Positions 5,780-9,454 of a stretch of 9,454 nt of DNA are shown here, one piece after another. Both the position numbers and the translations under genes were made by a program. Source of the stretch: Saprospirales bacterium (GTDB lineage Bacteria; Bacteroidota; Bacteroidia; Chitinophagales; JADJOU01); the NCBI GenBank assembly GCA_947461165.1, contig CANHJR010000028.1, positions 1-9,454 of the forward strand, given 5' to 3'. The number at the start of each line of letters is the position of its first letter. The stretch's first letter is position 1. A model generated the notes under the pieces. That model saw only the letters and a list, made by a program, of their open reading frames with translations. It ran no database searches and was not told the DNA's origin.

Positions 5780-6316
5780 CTATTTCTTACCCATTTTAGC
5801 TGCCATGCTCAACGTCGCGTGTGGAACAGCCATCAATCGCTTTTTGTCAATCAAATCGCCTGTGGCTCTGCAAATCCCATATGTTTTATTCTCTATTCTT
5901 ATTAGAGCGTTCTCCAGATTTTGAATGAATTTTATCTGACGATTCGACATATTTGCTAGGTGCTCCTTGTCATTCGTATGACCACCATCTTCCATACCCG
6001 AAAACTTTATGTCATCATCGTTCATTTCGCTTTCTTTCATGGAATCTTGGTAGAATTTCAGCTCTTCACGTGCCTCTGCTATTTTGCCATTTATAAGCGT
6101 CTTAAACTCCTCCAACTCAGCATCACTGAATCTAGTTCTGCCAATTATTGGCAACTTGTATTCGTCATAATTTTCTTCCTCATGATCCGGATTGTGTTCT
6201 TGAATATACTGTTGTATCTTTTTTTGACGTGCAGCATCTTTTTGCGATTTTACGTCCTCCTTTTTTACGATTGGCTCTACTTTTTTATCTGTAGTTTTTT
6301 TTGTTGTTTTTGCCAT
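5780..6316 (-). CDS. TraR/DksA-family protein, zinc finger degenerate
   Basis: This 178-residue cytoplasmic protein has a lysine-rich, probably disordered N-terminus (about 1-40), a charged helical region at about 64-146 that should form the coiled coil typical of DksA, and a C-terminal zinc-finger-like module (Y-G-I-C-R-A-T-G-D-L-I-D-K-K-R-L at 146-161, then V-P-H-A-T-L-S). DksA proteins enter the RNA polymerase secondary channel and alter initiation at some promoters, often with ppGpp. Aligned by eye to the four-cysteine finger of E. coli DksA, only C149 remains: the others are T152, S170 and A173, so zinc binding in the usual way looks impossible. The acidic coil tip is also not clearly conserved; N-D-K-E-H at 115-119 is the nearest match. 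Whether it acts on RNA polymerase is therefore inference. The gene starts 4 bp after ileS and ends 3 bp before lspA. Confidence 0.9.
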   Translation of the reverse strand: MAKTTKKTTDKKVEPIVKKEDVKSQKDAARQKKIQQYIQEHNPDHEEENYDEYKLPIIGRTRFSDAELEEFKTLINGKIAEAREELKFYQDSMKESEMNDDDIKFSGMEDGGHTNDKEHLANMSNRQIKFIQNLENALIRIENKTYGICRATGDLIDKKRLMAVPHATLSMAAKMGKK

Positions 6317-6320
6317 AATT

Positions 6321-9300
6321 TTAGATTTTATTGATTTCTAGTTTTAATTTTATTTCATTTATCTCCATTTCTGCCATGTTGCTTTGCACATGCCCAGACC
6401 GGATTTCAGTGGCCAAAACCTCATTCATTATGTACGACTTGTAATCTAACAATACTTTTTCAAAAATAGTGTCAACGCCATAAGAAATTGCAATCTTATC
6501 TGTTACATTGAAACCATTGTCTTTGCGATAGTTCTGAACTTTATTGACAAACTCACGAGCAATACCTTCGTGAAGCAATTGCTCTGTTAGTGTAATATCG
6601 AGAGCTATGGTTTGCCCGTATTCACTAACTACCAAAAAGCCTGGCATATCTGACGTGGCTATTTCAATATCTTCTTCACTTAAGGTGTATGTATTTCCAT
6701 TTGCAGTAAATTTCTGAGACTTTTGACGTTGAAACCCTGTAATCTGAGCCGAATCCATGGCTGCAATTTGGTTAGCAACGGCACTCATATCCTTTCCTAA
6801 CTTCTTTCCTAGAGTTTTGAAGTTGGCCTTGGCAGATTTTACGAACAACCCAGAGTTCTCTCCGACATATTCAAATTCTTTGATATTCGTCTCAGACTTG
6901 ACAATGTTTTCTATGGACTCATACTTTTCACACTGTTCGTCATTCAAAATTGGTATGATGACCTTTTGTAATGGTTGGCGAACCTTGATTTGCTCTTTTT
7001 TTCGTAAGGATAAAATCATGGAAGAAACATCTTGTGCTAACTCGATCCGTTCCTCGAGATTTTGATTGATAAGCCGAGCTTCGATAGGAGCCCAAGTCGT
7101 CAAATGGACAGATTCAAAACGCAAAGGTGTATTATTCTTGACAGCATCCTCGCGAACAGTCTCGGTCAGATTGCGATACATCCATTCTCCAAAAAATGGC
7201 GCGAATGGGCTCATCAATTGATTCACTGTCAAAAGACATTCATACAATGTCTCATAGGCTGCTTTCTTGTCTTCGCCGTCTCCTTGTTTCCAAAATCGGC
7301 GTCGGTTTAGACGAACATACCAGTTCGAAAGATTTCGATCGACAAAATTTTCTATCAATCTCGCAGCAACTGTAGGCTCATAATTTTCGAGCGCATCCGT
7401 TACTTCCTTTTTGAGGGTATTCAGCTTTGAAATAATCCATTGATCGATTTCTGGACGATCCAATGGCGGAGTCACATCCTGCTCATTGACCCTAAACTCA
7501 TCAATATTGGCATAAAGGGTAAAGAATGAATAGGTGTTGTATATGGTTCCGAATAACTTCCGTTTGACCTCTTCAATCCCTTTGATGTCAAATTTCAAAT
7601 TGTCCCAAGGCGATGAATTGGAAATAATATACCATCTTACCGCATCAGCTCCATAGGCATCCATACAATTGAATGGATCGACTACATTTCCTTTGCTTTT
7701 GGACATTTTCTCGCCTTTCACATCGAGGACAAGCCCATTGGATATGACATTTTTGTATGCTGGCTGATCAAATAAAATCGTGGAAATAACATGTAATGTA
7801 TAGAACCAACCTCTCGTTTGATCAACACCCTCTGCGATGAAATCTGCAGGATAATTCTTTTTAAACTTTTCTTGATTGGCGAATGGATAATTCCACTGTG
7901 CGTATGGCATGGATCCACTATCGAACCAAACATCTATCACATCCTCTTCTCTTTTGAGAATCTGACCATGGTCAACCAAGGTGACAAAGTCGATAAATGG
8001 CTTATGAAAATCTCCTTTTCCTTGATCAAATTTATCAATGAATTTTAGATTTTCTGATAACTCCTCCGAAGAAAGAAGACCAGAATCGTTTGCTACCTTT
8101 ATTTTGTCAAACAAATCTTGTTTGCCGCTCACACAGATGACCACATCCTTCGAAGAATTGGTCCAAATTGGTAGTGGAATCCCCCAGAATCTACTTCGTG
8201 TCAGATTCCAATCCTGAATATTTTCGAGCCATTGACCAAATCGTCCACTTCCTGTACTCTCTGGCTTCCAGTTGATTTTTTTATTATTGGCTATCAATTT
8301 GTCCTTGATCTTGGTGGTACTGATAAACCAGCTGTCAAGTGGATAATACAATATCGGCTTTCCAGTTCGCCAGCAATGAGGATAGCTATGCACGTATTTT
8401 TGCACGTTGAAAGCCTGCCCTTTGGTTTTGAGATCTATGGCAATGTCGACATCTGGATTTTTATATCCTTCTTCATTACGATAGTCTTTGACAAATCGTC
8501 CTGCCAGATAGCCCATTCCATCGATAAACTTTCCTTCACTATCGACCATGGTCAATTCTCCAATTCCATTTTCTTGTGCCACCTTTCGGTCATCAGCTCC
8601 AAAAGAAGGTGCAATATGCACAATTCCTGTGCCATCTGTTGTCGTCACAAATGCTCCTGATATCACCTTGAAAGCCTGACCTTCGATAGATTCTCTTGAA
8701 TTCGCTTCAAATGACAATAATTGATGGTATTCTAGTCCTACCAAGTTCTCCCCTTGGCATTCGCCTAAAACAATAAAAGGTATATTCTTCTCATCATATA
8801 TCAACTCATTGGGTGTCGATTTTTCATTTTCAGGTTTCATCCATTTTCCAAGCAAATCTTTGGCAAGAATGACCGTTTGCGGTTCCTTGGTATAGGGATT
8901 AAATGTTTGAATAAGCGCATATCGAATCTTTGGCCCGACACAAAGAGCCGTATTCGAAGGCAACGTCCAAGGCGTTGTGGTCCAAGCGAGTATATAGACC
9001 TTCTCTATTTGTGATTGAAACGCGTTATTGAGCTTTGTCATTGATTCCGGCTTCACTGCAAAGCAGGCTACTGCGGAGGTATCTGTGACGTCTTGATATG
9101 AACCAGGCATATTGACCTCATGCGAACTCAGTCCTGTGCCAGCTGCTGGCGAATATGGCTGAATGGTAAGACCTTTGTACATAAGATCCTTCTCATATAC
9201 TTGATTTATAATATTCCAGACAGACTCAATATATTCGTTTTCAAAGGTAATGTAGGGATCATCTAAATCCAACCAATACCCCATTTGGGTGGTTACCGCA

Positions 9301-9454
9301 TCCCATTTTTCTTTATATAGAAATACTGTTTCTCGACATTTCTTATTGTAATCATCTATAGATATTTTGACACCAATATCATCCTTGGTGATACCCAGAT
9401 CTTTTTCTACTTTGAGCTCTATGGGCAGTCCATGAGTATCCCATCCTCCCTTTC
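6321..9454 (-). CDS. ileS: Isoleucyl-tRNA synthetase, 5' end beyond window
   Basis: This large class I synthetase charges tRNA-Ile in the cytoplasm. The reading frame runs open to the window edge; 1043 residues are visible. A Met at 9284 is internal, because conserved sequence continues upstream of it, including G-W-D-T-H-G-L-P-I-E at 9417-9446. The HIGH motif must lie outside the window. The CP1 editing domain is present, with T-T-T-P-W-T-L-P-S-N at 8952-8981 and G-T-G-I-V-H-I-A-P-S-F-G-A-D-D at 8589-8633; it hydrolyses misformed Val-tRNA-Ile. The K-M-S-K-S-K-G-N catalytic loop is at 7686-7709, and an anticodon-binding domain and a long C-terminal region follow. The sequences D-V-W-F-D-S-G-S-M-P-Y-A-Q and A-E-G-V-D-Q-T-R-G-W-F-Y-T resemble the type 2, eukaryote-like IleRS rather than the E. 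coli type. It heads the visible part of an operon with the DksA-like gene and lspA. Confidence 0.97.
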   Translation of the reverse strand, partial: KGGWDTHGLPIELKVEKDLGITKDDIGVKISIDDYNKKCRETVFLYKEKWDAVTTQMGYWLDLDDPYITFENEYIESVWNIINQVYEKDLMYKGLTIQPYSPAAGTGLSSHEVNMPGSYQDVTDTSAVACFAVKPESMTKLNNAFQSQIEKVYILAWTTTPWTLPSNTALCVGPKIRYALIQTFNPYTKEPQTVILAKDLLGKWMKPENEKSTPNELIYDEKNIPFIVLGECQGENLVGLEYHQLLSFEANSRESIEGQAFKVISGAFVTTTDGTGIVHIAPSFGADDRKVAQENGIGELTMVDSEGKFIDGMGYLAGRFVKDYRNEEGYKNPDVDIAIDLKTKGQAFNVQKYVHSYPHCWRTGKPILYYPLDSWFISTTKIKDKLIANNKKINWKPESTGSGRFGQWLENIQDWNLTRSRFWGIPLPIWTNSSKDVVICVSGKQDLFDKIKVANDSGLLSSEELSENLKFIDKFDQGKGDFHKPFIDFVTLVDHGQILKREEDVIDVWFDSGSMPYAQWNYPFANQEKFKKNYPADFIAEGVDQTRGWFYTLHVISTILFDQPAYKNVISNGLVLDVKGEKMSKSKGNVVDPFNCMDAYGADAVRWYIISNSSPWDNLKFDIKGIEEVKRKLFGTIYNTYSFFTLYANIDEFRVNEQDVTPPLDRPEIDQWIISKLNTLKKEVTDALENYEPTVAARLIENFVDRNLSNWYVRLNRRRFWKQGDGEDKKAAYETLYECLLTVNQLMSPFAPFFGEWMYRNLTETVREDAVKNNTPLRFESVHLTTWAPIEARLINQNLEERIELAQDVSSMILSLRKKEQIKVRQPLQKVIIPILNDEQCEKYESIENIVKSETNIKEFEYVGENSGLFVKSAKANFKTLGKKLGKDMSAVANQIAAMDSAQITGFQRQKSQKFTANGNTYTLSEEDIEIATSDMPGFLVVSEYGQTIALDITLTEQLLHEGIAREFVNKVQNYRKDNGFNVTDKIAISYGVDTIFEKVLLDYKSYIMNEVLATEIRSGHVQSNMAEMEINEIKLKLEINKI

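Noticed and set aside
5960..6334. Plus-strand open frame of 124 codons rich in F, L and I
   Set aside because: It lies antisense to the DksA-like gene; its hydrophobic look comes from reading lysine- and glutamate-rich codons backwards.
8232..8660. Plus-strand open frame of 142 codons
   Set aside because: It is fully antisense to conserved ileS sequence, including part of the editing domain, and has no recognisable family features.

Overview
The window looks like chromosome from an AT-rich, probably marine or aquatic member of the Bacteroidota. The evidence is the Bacteroidota-style small membrane protein (DUF6787-like), a Bacteroidota-type Crp/Fnr regulator, the order ileS - TraR/DksA-like gene - lspA, A-rich leaders instead of strong Shine-Dalgarno sites, and several matches to the Bacteroidota -7 promoter element TAnnTTTG. 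I cannot name a genus. I see no mobile element, CRISPR array, phage gene or integration site.

All genes but the first lie on the minus strand, so they read from right to left. From the right edge: ileS (its 5' end is outside the window), a TraR/DksA-family zinc-finger-like gene and lspA follow with 3-4 bp gaps and are almost certainly one operon. Then come a tRNA-Ser (anticodon GGA), aspS, a Crp/Fnr-family regulator, a proteorhodopsin gene and blh, the retinal-forming carotenoid oxygenase. At the left edge a small two-helix membrane protein is encoded on the plus strand and converges on blh.

The most interesting part is the light-harvesting module at 465-2167. The rhodopsin has the full proton-pump motif (D80, T84, E91), a retinal lysine (K223) and methionine at the spectral tuning site, so it should be a green-tuned outward proton pump. 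Blh would cleave beta-carotene to supply its retinal. The beta-carotene genes themselves are not in the window. A clear intrinsic terminator separates the two genes, and blh appears to begin at a TTG codon. This suggests that much more opsin than retinal-forming enzyme is made. A regulator of the Crp/Fnr family is encoded just upstream of the rhodopsin gene, and the rhodopsin leader holds an inverted repeat.

The remainder is core housekeeping: two aminoacyl-tRNA synthetases, a serine tRNA, the lipoprotein signal peptidase and a transcription-factor-like protein. I did not find a previously undescribed system. The points worth following up are the wiring of the rhodopsin/blh pair, the unusual base after the tRNA-Ser acceptor stem, and the loss of zinc ligands in the DksA-like protein.
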